NCBI GenBank assembly: GCA_947630815.1
Contig: CANRJD010000012.1
Location: 1-35,123 of the forward strand
Length of the DNA stretch: 35,123 bases
Reading direction: 5' to 3'
Source: an uncultured Akkermansia sp.
GTDB lineage: Bacteria; Verrucomicrobiota; Verrucomicrobiia; Verrucomicrobiales; Akkermansiaceae
The stretch's first letter is position 1. Each line of letters opens with the position of its first letter. This document shows positions 8,601 through 15,437 of this stretch, piece after piece. The translations under genes and the position numbers were made by a program. A model generated the notes under the pieces. The model did no database searches and had not been told where the DNA came from. It saw nothing but the letters and a program-made list of their open reading frames with translations.

Positions 8601-9101
8601 TTTGGAGCTGTAGCGCGTTCATGGCAGAGGCGATTGAATGTAGGGAAGGATGCTAGGAATATGGAGAACGAGGAATTGCAGGGTGACCGGGCAGAGGCGT
8701 TGAAAAAGATTATAGAGCGCTGCCGCCGCTGTCGTGTGACGACAGTCAACGAAAATCACTTCGTCAGATATCTGAATTCGCTGACCTTTAACGCAGGAAT
8801 GCAGAATGTCGAAGACGAACAGGAAGCTCTGTTCTTGTACCGGGCCGGTATTGTGCGCTTGGTGGATACGAAAGTGCTGCCCATGCTGGGTTTGCACGAA
8901 AATCGGATAGATTCTTTCAGCTTGGTTGCCGGGGAGATACAGCCTGTACCGGAGCAGACGGCGCGCCGCTTTGAGGAAGCGGGTTCGGGTGTGATTTTGA
9001 ACACGAACAGCCGTCTGGAGTCGTACACCGGCGAGATGAAGCCTAATCCTACTTCATTTTTACTCAATCGTGTGCCGGTGTACGACTGCCCGCCCAAATA
9101 A
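5688..9101 (+). CDS. Receptor-like Ser/Thr protein kinase with discoidin-like ectodomain
   Basis: Protein of 1137 aa. An N-terminal zinc ribbon has Cys at 10, 13, 30 and 33 (CPQC, CPRC). A Hanks-type kinase domain spans about 44-310: Gly loop GIGGMSVVYRA, Lys75 in VALKVL, catalytic loop HRDMKPGN (167-174), DFG at 187-189 and PPE in place of APE. A single transmembrane helix lies at about 325-346. The outer region carries an alpha-helical segment and two tandem F5/8 type C (discoidin)-like modules, at about 660-785 and 798-927, sharing the motif pairs NKNTSWCASSSETGH and DEETRWCASNNRSGY. This implies a kinase that senses carbohydrate or envelope ligands outside the membrane. A short in-frame direct repeat lies near residues 436-465. 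Confidence 0.85.
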   Translation: MAKGNEIWVCPQCGAHVDISGLGLYAEVVCPRCYYMDRVHMQLGNFRLESVIGIGGMSVVYRALDVTLNRPVALKVLNDTFREQPERIERFENESAMMARVRHDNVVSVYSAGRAYGQFYIAMELVEGENLEQMVSAEQPLNARYALEVVRQVSLGLRAASEAGLLHRDMKPGNILITNGKRVKVIDFGLALDNSTDDKEEVIWATPYYVPPETLKRKAEDVRTDIYALGMTLKYLLSGVETFQAPVDSVTALLECKKQQPSFATQRPDLEPALCDLADHMTEFNPAGRPSNYDELLEEIDEVQQILAEQEIAEKRAIWRKLAGWSIWAAAVVVLGAVAAMVVSRFAPTDEQGMQYEVVKSESVSVVPPGVPQLEKALEKINKEEYEKAAEYLLALARSTQDTSLRAWAAGISLMLGHVVPIANPQMEPEATRLLQESAQNTTASVGQTRWLGQQSPQESAQNTAACSSDMVDPRDIMQAVVEWSEPTPGEWYRAGTPWSGKKVDELQAETAPGPIRLALLLQLADQALWDGREDAVSHIRGKLNEALPNLGPYAALGQLIERVFDARILVRRTAKYMGQRSRILDQWRKDLPTQSQIDELGAMAAHTELPLYLRNKISVEKEAALVAVNMGNMLMRKFPDACKKGMTLEQMLNAVEVNSGGRLVIIGSSARRGREVRYLTDNNKNTSWCASSSETGHVLRIKFPTEAKIGKIVLDWEDSAPQTYSLTGYHLDKPVGTANIAKNTASSTIDMGGVLLDRLDVSLEKTTGNHQPGIREIALYDPEGKRLFCPETDSEKCVKIKADSEEATHIAEYAMDGDEETRWCASNNRSGYSLTLTFPKAKKLRRVNVVWENATNQEGVIEGFQGSTCVYSVPFSKKQKRSSVDLPKDDVSEMVFRFTNTKGNWASICELEILDSQGRVVTVDGEGGGRLPGALALDIRTVAEIMKGGTDDMSSKLSGALASRATDDTVFGAVARSWQRRLNVGKDARNMENEELQGDRAEALKKIIERCRRCRVTTVNENHFVRYLNSLTFNAGMQNVEDEQEALFLYRAGIVRLVDTKVLPMLGLHENRIDSFSLVAGEIQPVPEQTARRFEEAGSGVILNTNSRLESYTGEMKPNPTSFLLNRVPVYDCPPK
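6993..7084 (+). repeat. Intragenic 26-bp direct repeat in the kinase gene
   Basis: CAAGAGAGTGCTCAGAACAC occurs at 6993 and 7059, 66 bp (22 codons) apart, followed by gaCTGC and ggCTGC. Both encode QESAQNT. It lies in the linker between the transmembrane helix and the discoidin-like modules. The exact 22-codon period keeps the frame and suggests a recent internal duplication or a slippage-prone site. Confidence 0.75.
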
Positions 9102-9126
9102 GCGGGAAATTAGTGACCCATAATCG

Positions 9127-9300
9127 CATACGTCCTAAGAAAAAGCAATCCCAACACGCAATTCATTTACGATTTGCGATTTGCAAAGCGATCGCGCCTG
9201 CGGCGCGGGGGTGCGTCGCATCTGCTCCGCCAAACTCGCGCGCAAGCGCGGGAACTTCCCAAACCGCACATCATGCATCGTACCTCGTACCTCGCCAACG
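9127..9300. repeat. Second intergenic repeat family, copy 1
   Basis: Begins with CGTCCTAAGAAAAAGCA, then a run of ATTTACGATTTGCGATTT, GC-rich dyads (GCGCCTGCGGCGC; CGCGCGCAAGCGCGGGAACTT) and CACATCATGCATCGTACCTCG. The same order of blocks recurs at about 13792 and 19886. No ORF in it is credible. It differs from the MITE-like family by its first block and by the absence of GCAACCGCATT ends. Confidence 0.65.
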
Positions 9301-9302
9301 AA

Positions 9303-9347
9303 TCATCCCAAAGCGGCAACCAAAGCGATGGTGAAGGCGGGGGAGTC
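9303..9347 (-). pseudogene. Remnant of a third cdsA-like gene (C-terminus only)
   Basis: On the minus strand these bases read DSPAFTIALVAALG followed by TGA, matching the extreme C-terminus of the CdsA at 11167 (DSPAFTIALVAALSTF). About 24 nt are identical to that gene. The rest differs mostly at synonymous positions, so this is an older paralogue and not a recent copy. Upstream coding sequence is absent because the MITE-like element starts directly at 9349-9351. Confidence 0.75.
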
Positions 9348-9348
9348 A

Positions 9349-9671
9349 GGGCAACCGCATTAGAAAACGCGGTTGCCTATGTACAACACGCACGACGGTC
9401 GTAAGTGCGTATGGACAGCGCGCAGGCGCTGCCCCGCAGGGGCGAACCGGCAGAGTGGTGCCGGTGAGTCAACTTACGAGGTACGATGTACGATTTATTC
9501 ATAATGTGCGCGTTGCGCAGATTTTTTCGGATCATTAATGTATGTTGAGATCTCTTTAGATCCATCAGCATGATGACCGCTTGTTGTCATAACTTTTGAT
9601 GCGTATTAACTGTAATATCAGTCAATAAGGGCATTCCTCTGTTGATTAACTTCTTCTCAAATGCGTTTGCC
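9349..9671. repeat. Composite MITE-like element with GC-hairpin insert
   Basis: The left hairpin GCAACCGCATT-AGAA-AACGCGGTTGC occupies 9351-9376. Next comes a GC-rich module at about 9385-9475 with hairpins CCCC-gca-GGGG and ACCGGC-agagtg-gtGCCGGT. This module is nearly identical to 34390-34468. From about 9481 to 9671 it matches the long-element interior and ends in CAAATGCGTTTGCC. The left side abuts a cdsA remnant and the right side a truncated NYN gene, so the element marks a rearrangement point. Confidence 0.75.
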
Positions 9672-10042
9672 GTGTATGTTCGCTCAATCCAGGCTTTATG
9701 GATGCCCCCATGGCGTCCAATACAAAGTCAATTCCCTCACGTCTTGCAAACTTTGCAGCAGGAACAAAATCGCTATCTCCGGCAATGAGAACGATCTTAT
9801 CCACTCGTTTTCTTCAGATCCACCGTTTTCTTGAGAAGTGGGTGATATACCTTCTTTTCAGAAGGAGCGCAATCGTAGTAAAGAACTCGGTACAAGGAGC
9901 AATCTTCCCTATCATGAGCCAGATGTCGCTGGCAATATCTGTACAAGGTATCAGCAGCTCTAGCCGGAATCTCGTGACCGGTAAAACCAACAATCTTGCG
10001 GCGATAATAGCCACCATCAACTAAAATAGCAGTCTTGATCAT
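9672..10042 (-). pseudogene. Broken NYN-domain (LabA/DUF88-like) gene
   Basis: The first 81 codons (10042-9800) encode the NYN N-terminus: MIKTAILVDGGYYRRK, with the early catalytic Asp, up to KKTVDLKK. This frame then hits TAA at 9797. Another frame continues as KRVDKIVLIAGDSDFVPAAK and REGIDFVLDAMGASIKPGLSEH, the family's C-terminal half with the second acidic site. The roughly 70-80 residues that normally separate these halves are missing. LKK flanks the break on both sides, which is compatible with deletion between short repeats. The 3' end runs directly into the MITE-like element, replacing the normal C-terminus. NYN proteins are PIN-like RNases; this copy should be inactive. Confidence 0.8.
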
Positions 10043-10048
10043 GATAAT

Positions 10049-10104
10049 AAAAAAGCCCCCACGTTCATAGATTCCCGGATGATGGGAGAATTACTGGTGG
10101 GGGC
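10049..10104 (-). terminator. Intrinsic terminator upstream of the NYN remnant
   Basis: On the minus strand, GCCCCCAC (10104-10097) pairs with GTGGGGGC (10062-10055), followed by TTTTTT (10054-10049). It may end the fumarase-cdsA transcripts, the candidate small RNA, or both. Confidence 0.7.
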
Positions 10105-10135
10105 GGATAAAGTTTTCGTCGGAATCACTTCCGCT
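10049..10135 (-). ncRNA. Candidate small RNA or attenuated leader
   Basis: A consensus-like promoter (10170-10142) would start an RNA near 10135. A long hairpin and six T residues would end it at 10049, giving about 87 nt. Its 3' half folds into GCCCCCAC/GTGGGGGC with an inner CTCCC/GGGA helix. The RNA ends only 6-12 nt before the ATG of the broken NYN gene, so it could be that gene's attenuator or an independent sRNA. I do not recognise a known riboswitch or the 6S or SRP signatures. Confidence 0.4.
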
Positions 10136-10141
10136 AAGAAA

Positions 10142-10170
10142 AAGCTACTATGTGAGAGACATTTTGTCAA
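10142..10170 (-). promoter_or_regulatory. Promoter with AT-rich upstream region
   Basis: Minus-strand TTGACA (10170-10165), 17 bp, TAGCTT (10147-10142). The upstream side is very AT-rich (TAAACAAAAGAGAAAAATAA), like an UP element. Transcription would run toward the hairpin at 10104-10055. Confidence 0.5.
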
Positions 10171-10275
10171 TCTTTATTTTTCTCTTTTGTTTATACGGTG
10201 GATCGCCAAATGAAATGCAATAAGCTCAAAGCGCCCGACGCCCCCGTGCAGGGCGATCGCGATGACAAGCGAACA

Positions 10276-11136
10276 TCAAAACATCGAAAGGGCTGCGACG
10301 AACGCGATGGTGAAAGAGGGGGAAGCGATAAGGTCGATGATACCGCCGATGCCAGGGAGGAGGTGGCTACTGTCTTTCACGCCGAGGCAGCGTTTAATGA
10401 GAGAACAGGCGAGATTTCCCATAACGGAAATCAGAAATAGCAGGGCAGAAATTGAAGCGGCAAGCAGTATGGGGCCTTCCGGCTCAACCAATCGGAGAAG
10501 CACTGTCCCACTGAGGGTGGTGAAGAGCAAAGAGCCGATGATTCCCTCCCATGATTTTTCGGGAGAGACGGCGGGACTGAAGGGACGCGAGATAAAACGA
10601 CGCCCGACGAGAGCCCCGCAGAGATAGGTCCAGATGTCGCTCATCTTTGTCACAGCGATGAAGAGAAGAAGCATGAGAGCTGTCGACGGATTCAGAAAGA
10701 ACATGGCGAGCCCAAAAAGCCACCCGGGGTAAATGAACGCAACAAGAGAAATTCCCAAGCTGCGCAGGGCTGTCTCCGGGCTGCGCACCAAGCAGTCCAT
10801 CCTCACCACTTCACAGAGAAAAGCGAGGAGAACAAATATGATGAGTCCCACCAGAGGACAAGCCGAATAATTAGTCTCCAGGGGGTAGGCAAAAGGGGTT
10901 GAGATGAAAAGGCACCACGGATATATCAACCCTGCCAACACAACGAGCCAGCGGTTTTCTCCCGCATTGCTCTTGCGCAGCATGAAAAACCACTCGACTG
11001 CTGCCAGATTGCACAGCAAAGGCACGAGCACTTGCAGACAAATTCCATCATACAAAATGCATGCCGCAGCCACCACAGCAAGACTGATGATGGTGGAGAA
11101 GAGGCGCTTGAGAAAAGTCTTGAACTTGTCGCTCAT
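10276..11136 (-). CDS. CdsA-like phosphatidate cytidylyltransferase paralogue, possibly inactive
   Basis: Polytopic membrane protein of 286 aa, clearly a tandem duplicate of the gene at 11167-12039. Both share MSDK.KTFLKRLFSTII, the RRFISRPFSP.VSP.KSWEG block and VKDSSHLLPGIGGIIDLI. At the CdsA signature it has MGNLACSLIKR where the neighbour has AGDLAGSLVKR, and IIDLIAS where the neighbour has IIDLIDS. Two acidic positions are therefore lost, both in the region that binds metal and substrate in CdsA enzymes. It may be inactive or have a modified role. The spacer to the upstream copy is 30 bp, so it is cotranscribed. Confidence 0.8.
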   Translation of the reverse strand: MSDKFKTFLKRLFSTIISLAVVAAACILYDGICLQVLVPLLCNLAAVEWFFMLRKSNAGENRWLVVLAGLIYPWCLFISTPFAYPLETNYSACPLVGLIIFVLLAFLCEVVRMDCLVRSPETALRSLGISLVAFIYPGWLFGLAMFFLNPSTALMLLLFIAVTKMSDIWTYLCGALVGRRFISRPFSPAVSPEKSWEGIIGSLLFTTLSGTVLLRLVEPEGPILLAASISALLFLISVMGNLACSLIKRCLGVKDSSHLLPGIGGIIDLIASPSFTIAFVAALSMF

Positions 11137-11166
11137 CGTCGCGGAAAGGTCAACTGCGAGCGGGCG

Positions 11167-12039
11167 TCAAAATGTCGAAAGGGCTGCGACAAGCGCGATG
11201 GTGAAGGCGGGGGAGTCAATGAGGTCGATGATACCGCCGATGCCGGGGAGGAGGTGGCTGCTGTCCTTCACGCCAATACCTCGCTTAACGAGCGAACCGG
11301 CGAGATCCCCCGCCACGGAGATGAAATAAACTACGACAGCGCTTATGATGGCAAACCACATGGGATATTCCGGCTCGACAAATCGGATGAGCATTACCGC
11401 GCTGAGGGTAGTGAGGATCAAGGAGCCGATGAATCCCTCCCACGATTTCTTGGGAGAGACGGTCGGGCTGAAAGGACGCGAGATGAAACGGCGTCCGACA
11501 AGAACCCCGCAGAGGTAGGCCCAGATGTCGCTGAGTTTGGTGATGACCACAATCGTCACAAGGATGGGCAGGCCATAATGCGGCTCCATATAACCGAGAG
11601 CAAAGGCAAGGAACCAGCCCGGATAAACAAAGGCGAAAACAGTGGTGCCGACGCTGCGGAGAGCTGCCTCAGCGCTCTGCTTCCCGTAATCCATGCGAAA
11701 TAATTCACAAATGACAGCGGTCAGGATAAAAAGGACGAGACAGGCAATCACAACCGGGAACACGAGGACGGGGAGTTGAGTTTGGGTATAAATTAAAGCC
11801 GCGATCCAAGGGTACAGCAGCCCTCCGATAAGGATGAGCCATCGATTGCACTCTGTTTTCTTCTCCCGCAACATCAGGAACCACTCGACGGCAGCCAGGT
11901 TGCAGAGCACGCAGATGAGCGCCGCGCAGTACCATGTGTTTTCAAAATAGTACGTCCCGCCCAACGCCGCCGCCACCACAGCAAGGACGATGATGGTGGA
12001 GAAGAGGCGCTTAAGGAAAGTTTTCAGTTTGTCGCTCAT
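11167..12039 (-). CDS. cdsA: Phosphatidate cytidylyltransferase
   Basis: Converts phosphatidic acid and CTP to CDP-diacylglycerol, the substrate of PgsA. About 290 aa with seven to eight hydrophobic segments. The C-terminal signature reads GDLAGSLVKRGIGVKDSSH, then LLPGIGGIIDLIDS. It keeps the acidic residues but has Ile for the usual His and Leu for the usual Arg of PGHGGxxDRxDS, as in some divergent bacterial CdsA proteins (recalled, not checked). The ORF track begins at 12216, but ATG 12039 gives the same N-terminus as the paralogue and leaves a 29-bp gap to the fumarase stop. It is therefore the middle gene of a fumarase-cdsA-cdsA unit. Confidence 0.87.
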   Translation of the reverse strand: MSDKLKTFLKRLFSTIIVLAVVAAALGGTYYFENTWYCAALICVLCNLAAVEWFLMLREKKTECNRWLILIGGLLYPWIAALIYTQTQLPVLVFPVVIACLVLFILTAVICELFRMDYGKQSAEAALRSVGTTVFAFVYPGWFLAFALGYMEPHYGLPILVTIVVITKLSDIWAYLCGVLVGRRFISRPFSPTVSPKKSWEGFIGSLILTTLSAVMLIRFVEPEYPMWFAIISAVVVYFISVAGDLAGSLVKRGIGVKDSSHLLPGIGGIIDLIDSPAFTIALVAALSTF

Positions 12040-12068
12040 CGTCGTAAAAAGGCTGCTCCGAGCGGGGT

Positions 12069-13718
12069 TCAGTGGGCGCATCCCGGACACGCCCAACCGG
12101 CACGGATATCCGCGAAGAAGTCGTGTCCCTTGTCGTCCACGAGGATGTAGGCAGGGAAATCCTTGACGGTGATCTTCCAGATGGCTTCCATGCCGAGCTC
12201 GGGGTACTCCAGGCACTCGATGGAGGTGATGCAGTTTTTCGCGAGATCCGCCGCCACACCGCCGATGGAGCCGAGATAGAACCCGCCGTGCTTCTGACAG
12301 GAATCCGTGACGGCTTGAGAGCGGTTGCCCTTGGCAATCATGATGAGGCTGCCGCCGTGGCTCTGGAAGAGGTTCACGTAGGAGTCCATACGCCCCGCCG
12401 TAGTGGGCCCGAATGAACCGGAGGGGTAACCCTCAGGAGTCTTGGCGGGACCGGCGTAGTAGATGGGGTGATCCTTGATGTAATCCGGCAAGTCCTGTCC
12501 GGCGTCCAGACGCTCCTTGAGCTTGGCGTGCGCGATGTCGCGTCCCACAATGATGGTACCGGTGAGCGAGAGGCGCGTCTTGACCGGATACTTGGTGAGC
12601 TCGGCAAGCACCTCCTTCATGGGACGGTCGAGGTTGATGGGTACGCCGGCGCTCTTGGTCTCACGCAGCTCGGCGGGGATGTACTTGCCGGGGTCGCACT
12701 CCAGCTCCTCGATGAAAATGCCCTCCGGCGTAATCTTGGCCTTGGCGTTGCGATCCGCCGAGCAGGAGACGCCCAACGCCACCGGACAGCTCGCGCCGTG
12801 CCGCGGCAGACGCACCACACGCACGTCCAGCGCAAACCACTTGCCGCCGAATTGCGCGCCCAGTCCCAGCTTCTCCGCTTCTTTCTTTAGTTCGGCCTCG
12901 AGCTCCAGATCGCGGAAGGCGCGACCATGCTCGTTGCCGCTCGTGGGCAGGTTATCGTAGTATTTGGTCGAGGCAAGTTTCACGGTCTTGAGGCACAGCT
13001 CGGCACTGGTGCCGCCCACCACAAAAGCCACGTGGTAGGGCGGACAGGCGGCTGTGCCCAGTGTGCTCATCTTTTCCACCATGAACTTCTTGAGCGAGGC
13101 GGGGTTGAGCAAGGCCTTCGTCTCCTGATAAAGGTACGTCTTGTTGGCAGAACCACCGCCCTTCGCGATGAATAGGAACTCGTACTCCATGCCGTGAGCC
13201 GTCGCAAAGAGGTCCACCTGGGCGGGCAGGTTGGTGCCCGTGTTGACCTCGCGGTACATATCCAACGCCACATTTTGGGAGTAGCGCAAATTGTTCTTCG
13301 TGTAGCAATCGTAGGCGCCCCGGGAGATCCACTCGGCGTCATCACAGCCCGTCCACACCTGCTGCCCCTTCTTGCCTACACAGATGGCGGTGCCGGTGTC
13401 CTGGCAGAGCGGCAGCACCCCCAGTGCGGCCACCTCCGCATTTCTCAGCATGGTGAGCGCCACACTTTTGTCATTTTCCGAGGCTTGAGGATCGCTCAGT
13501 ATGCTTTGCACCATGCGCAGGTGCTCGGGACGCAGGAAGAAGGCGACATCGTGCCAAGCCGTTTCGGCTAGCAGGCGCAGCCCCTCCGGTTCCACTTTGA
13601 GCATGGAGTGCCCTTCGAAGCTGCTCACACTCACGTAGTCCTTGGTGAGCAAACGATACTTTGTGTGATCTTCCCCCATGGGGAACATCTCTTGGTAAAC
13701 AAAAGGAGGCGTTGCCAT
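12069..13718 (-). CDS. Class I (iron-sulfur) fumarate hydratase
   Basis: Reversible hydration of fumarate to malate using an oxygen-sensitive [4Fe-4S] cluster. About 549 aa, the normal length for the fused FumA/FumB type. Cluster-type cysteines appear in [10 protein letters not shown] and [11 protein letters not shown], with a third in [15 protein letters not shown]. The [15 protein letters not shown] segment is the C-terminal beta-domain signature. The track start at 13799 adds 27 atypical residues, and ATG 13718 ([13 protein letters not shown]) is preferred. L-tartrate dehydratases share the fold but are usually two subunits. A possible promoter TTGTGC-17-GAGAAT ends 5 nt before the ATG, which is too close to be confident. 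Confidence 0.88.
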   Translation of the reverse strand: MATPPFVYQEMFPMGEDHTKYRLLTKDYVSVSSFEGHSMLKVEPEGLRLLAETAWHDVAFFLRPEHLRMVQSILSDPQASENDKSVALTMLRNAEVAALGVLPLCQDTGTAICVGKKGQQVWTGCDDAEWISRGAYDCYTKNNLRYSQNVALDMYREVNTGTNLPAQVDLFATAHGMEYEFLFIAKGGGSANKTYLYQETKALLNPASLKKFMVEKMSTLGTAACPPYHVAFVVGGTSAELCLKTVKLASTKYYDNLPTSGNEHGRAFRDLELEAELKKEAEKLGLGAQFGGKWFALDVRVVRLPRHGASCPVALGVSCSADRNAKAKITPEGIFIEELECDPGKYIPAELRETKSAGVPINLDRPMKEVLAELTKYPVKTRLSLTGTIIVGRDIAHAKLKERLDAGQDLPDYIKDHPIYYAGPAKTPEGYPSGSFGPTTAGRMDSYVNLFQSHGGSLIMIAKGNRSQAVTDSCQKHGGFYLGSIGGVAADLAKNCITSIECLEYPELGMEAIWKITVKDFPAYILVDDKGHDFFADIRAGWACPGCAH

Positions 13719-13789
13719 AACGCATTCTCTTGTACCATGCTTTGCCGCACAAAGCGAGAAAAAAATCATGCTCAGGACTGAATGCCACA

Positions 13790-13910
13790 TCCGTCCCAAG
13801 AAAAAGCACCCCCCAATACGAAATTAACGGCACATCATGAAGCGTAAGCCGTTGGTTATTTACGATTTACGATTTGGGAAATTCCAGCGCTTGCGCGCGA
13901 ACTTGACGAG
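13790..13910. repeat. Second intergenic repeat family, copy 2
   Basis: Opens with CCGTCCCAAGAAAAAGCA. It then has AACGGC...GCCGTT around 13827-13853 enclosing ACATCATGAAGCG, then ATTTACGATTTACGATTTGG and GCGCTTGCGCGCGAACTT. It lies in the 345-bp gap between the fumarase start and the M23 gene. The remaining part of that gap (13911-14027) shows nothing recognisable. Confidence 0.6.
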
Positions 13911-14027
13911 GTTTGCCATCTTGCTGGCTTACCTCCTTCATCCATGGGAAACGCATGAGGAATGGGTTGAATGAGCCCAGAGAAGATTTTATTGGGACAC
14001 GTGTGGGAGGGCATACCTTTTCTATGC

Positions 14028-14056
14028 TTGCTAGGGGATGTAATTTTTGGTACAAT
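14028..14056 (+). promoter_or_regulatory. M23 peptidase promoter, leaderless
   Basis: TTGCTA (14028-14033), 17 bp, TACAAT (14051-14056), then 7 nt to ATG 14064. It falls inside the extended ORF of the track, which argues against the track's start at 13971. Confidence 0.6.
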
Positions 14057-14063
14057 GGGTTGC

Positions 14064-14750
14064 ATGATGAGGGAATACCACCGAAAGATACTACTGCTCA
14101 TGGTGAGTTTGTGGCTGATGATGGCCGGTGGAGCGTGGGGGGCGACGATGGCACGGATATCCACGGATGGGAAGTGGGCGATGGTGCCGCTGGCAGACGG
14201 ATTTGACTACCCGGTGGGTAAGCCGAACGGGGAGGGCTACTACAAGTCGCGCGGATTGCGTCTTCAGATACCCCGCCACATGGGTGAGGATTGGAACGGT
14301 AGGGCAGGTGGTAATTCGGATAAAGGGGATCCGGTATATACGGTAGGGACGGGTTTGGTGACCTACGCTGCCGATGCTCGTGGACGCTGGGGGAAGGTGG
14401 TCATTGTGCGCCATGCTTTTCGCGAGCCTCGCACGGGTAAGGTGCTGTGCTGCCAGACGCTGTACGGGCATTTGGATCGCATAGATGTGAAGTTGGGACA
14501 GATTGTGAGGCGGGGAGACCAAGTTGGCACCATTGGCACAAACCGGGGGATGTACCCGGCTCATCTTCATACGGAGTTGCATTTCAATGTGCTGGTAAAT
14601 TGTGGGCAACAAGGTATCCCTAAGACTGCACGCAACTATGGGCATTTGACGCGATTCATTGAGCATTACCGCCGCTTGAGACCAGAGAGGAAGGCGGTTC
14701 GATTGCCCATAGGCTGCTTCCTGCCCTACAAGGATACGGAGGGGTTGTGA
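14064..14750 (+). CDS. Secreted M23-family (LytM-type) peptidase
   Basis: Zinc endopeptidase predicted to cut peptidoglycan cross-links in the periplasm. About 228 aa. The signal peptide begins MMREYHRK, then LLLMVSLWLMMAGGAWG, with cleavage likely after GAWGA. M23 motifs: HMGEDW (HxxxD zinc ligands), LYGHLD, and AHLHTELHF (HxH). These are the expected ligands of an active enzyme rather than a degenerate LytM activator. The start is set by the promoter and by the signal peptide; ATG 14067 is equally possible. Its stop TGA shares one base with the nadD ATG, indicating translational coupling. Confidence 0.85.
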   Translation: MMREYHRKILLLMVSLWLMMAGGAWGATMARISTDGKWAMVPLADGFDYPVGKPNGEGYYKSRGLRLQIPRHMGEDWNGRAGGNSDKGDPVYTVGTGLVTYAADARGRWGKVVIVRHAFREPRTGKVLCCQTLYGHLDRIDVKLGQIVRRGDQVGTIGTNRGMYPAHLHTELHFNVLVNCGQQGIPKTARNYGHLTRFIEHYRRLRPERKAVRLPIGCFLPYKDTEGL

Positions 14751-15328
14751 TGAGAACGTGCTTGTTCGGTGGTACTTTTGATCCGGTACACGCCGGGCAT
14801 CTGGTCATGGCTCATGCTGTGGAGAGGCAGTTGGCGCCGGAGCGTATCGTTTTTCTGCCGGCTGCGCAATCGCCTTTTAAGACCGGACATCAGACGTTTT
14901 TCACGCCCGAACAGCGCGTGGCTATGCTGCATGCAGCCTTGGCAGATTGGCCCTTCGCGGAGGTTTCTGAGCTGGATATGCATATGGACCCACCGAGTTG
15001 GAGCTGGCGCGTGGTGGAGACTTGGATGGCGCAACATCCTGAGGATGAGCTGTATTGGTTGCTGGGCACAGATGAATGGGAGCAGCTGCACCGTTGGGCC
15101 AGGCCGGACTACTTAGCCGAGCATCTCACCTTTGTGGTGTATCATCGCGGGCAGGAACCGAAGCCGCGTCCCGGTATGCGCGCTATTTTTCTGAGAGGCC
15201 CTATGCATGCGGCATCCGCTTCAGAAATACGGAGGAGACTGGAGCGCGGCCTTCCGATACCGGATGGGTGGTTGCCGGCAGCGGTGGAAAAGATAGTGCA
15301 CGCTGTGTGTGACAAACGGCTAAAATAG
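14750..15328 (+). CDS. nadD: Nicotinate-nucleotide adenylyltransferase
   Basis: Transfers AMP from ATP to nicotinate mononucleotide, giving deamido-NAD. About 192 aa with the nucleotidyltransferase motif GGTFDPVHAGH at the N-terminus, the substrate loop LPAAQSPFK, LLGTDEWEQLHRW in the middle and ASASEIRRRL (the ISSTxIR-type motif) near the C-terminus. ATG 14750 overlaps the upstream stop by one base; the GTG at 14747 is less likely. The stop codon lies inside the left direct repeat that flanks the short MITE-like element. NadK, encoded at 25.7 kb, uses the product of the same pathway. Confidence 0.92.
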   Translation: MRTCLFGGTFDPVHAGHLVMAHAVERQLAPERIVFLPAAQSPFKTGHQTFFTPEQRVAMLHAALADWPFAEVSELDMHMDPPSWSWRVVETWMAQHPEDELYWLLGTDEWEQLHRWARPDYLAEHLTFVVYHRGQEPKPRPGMRAIFLRGPMHAASASEIRRRLERGLPIPDGWLPAAVEKIVHAVCDKRLK

Positions 15329-15330
15329 CA

Positions 15331-15425
15331 GGGCAAGCGTATTAGAAAATGCGTTTGCCATTTACGATGATCAATCGACAGAAGGGAATTTCTACTATTT
15401 GACTTGGTTCAAATGCGGTTGCCCT
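15331..15425. mobile_element. Short MITE-like element with flanking direct repeats
   Basis: The left end GGGCAAGCGTATT and right end AAATGCGGTTGCCCT form imperfect terminal inverted repeats. An inner copy, AATGCGTTTGCC, makes the left hairpin, as in the longer copies. The 95-bp unit is flanked by GGCTAAAATAGCA (15318-15330) and GGCTAAAATTGCT (15426-15438), near-identical direct repeats that look like a target-site duplication. The left one contains the nadD stop; the right one runs into the cdaA -35. It encodes nothing, so any mobility would need a transposase elsewhere. Confidence 0.65.
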
Positions 15426-15437
15426 GGCTAAAATTGC

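Noticed and set aside
9698-10024. Plus-strand ORF of 108 aa
   Set aside because: It is the antisense shadow of the NYN pseudogene and its protein has no recognisable motif.
12069-13799. Antisense ORFs within the fumarase gene (for example 12468-12890 and 13194-13571)
   Set aside because: Frames opposite a GC-rich coding region stay open by codon bias; no motif, promoter or ribosome binding site supports them.
13971-14063. Extended N-terminus of the M23 peptidase (track start 13971)
   Set aside because: It would run through the promoter -10 and bury the signal peptide 31 residues inside the protein.
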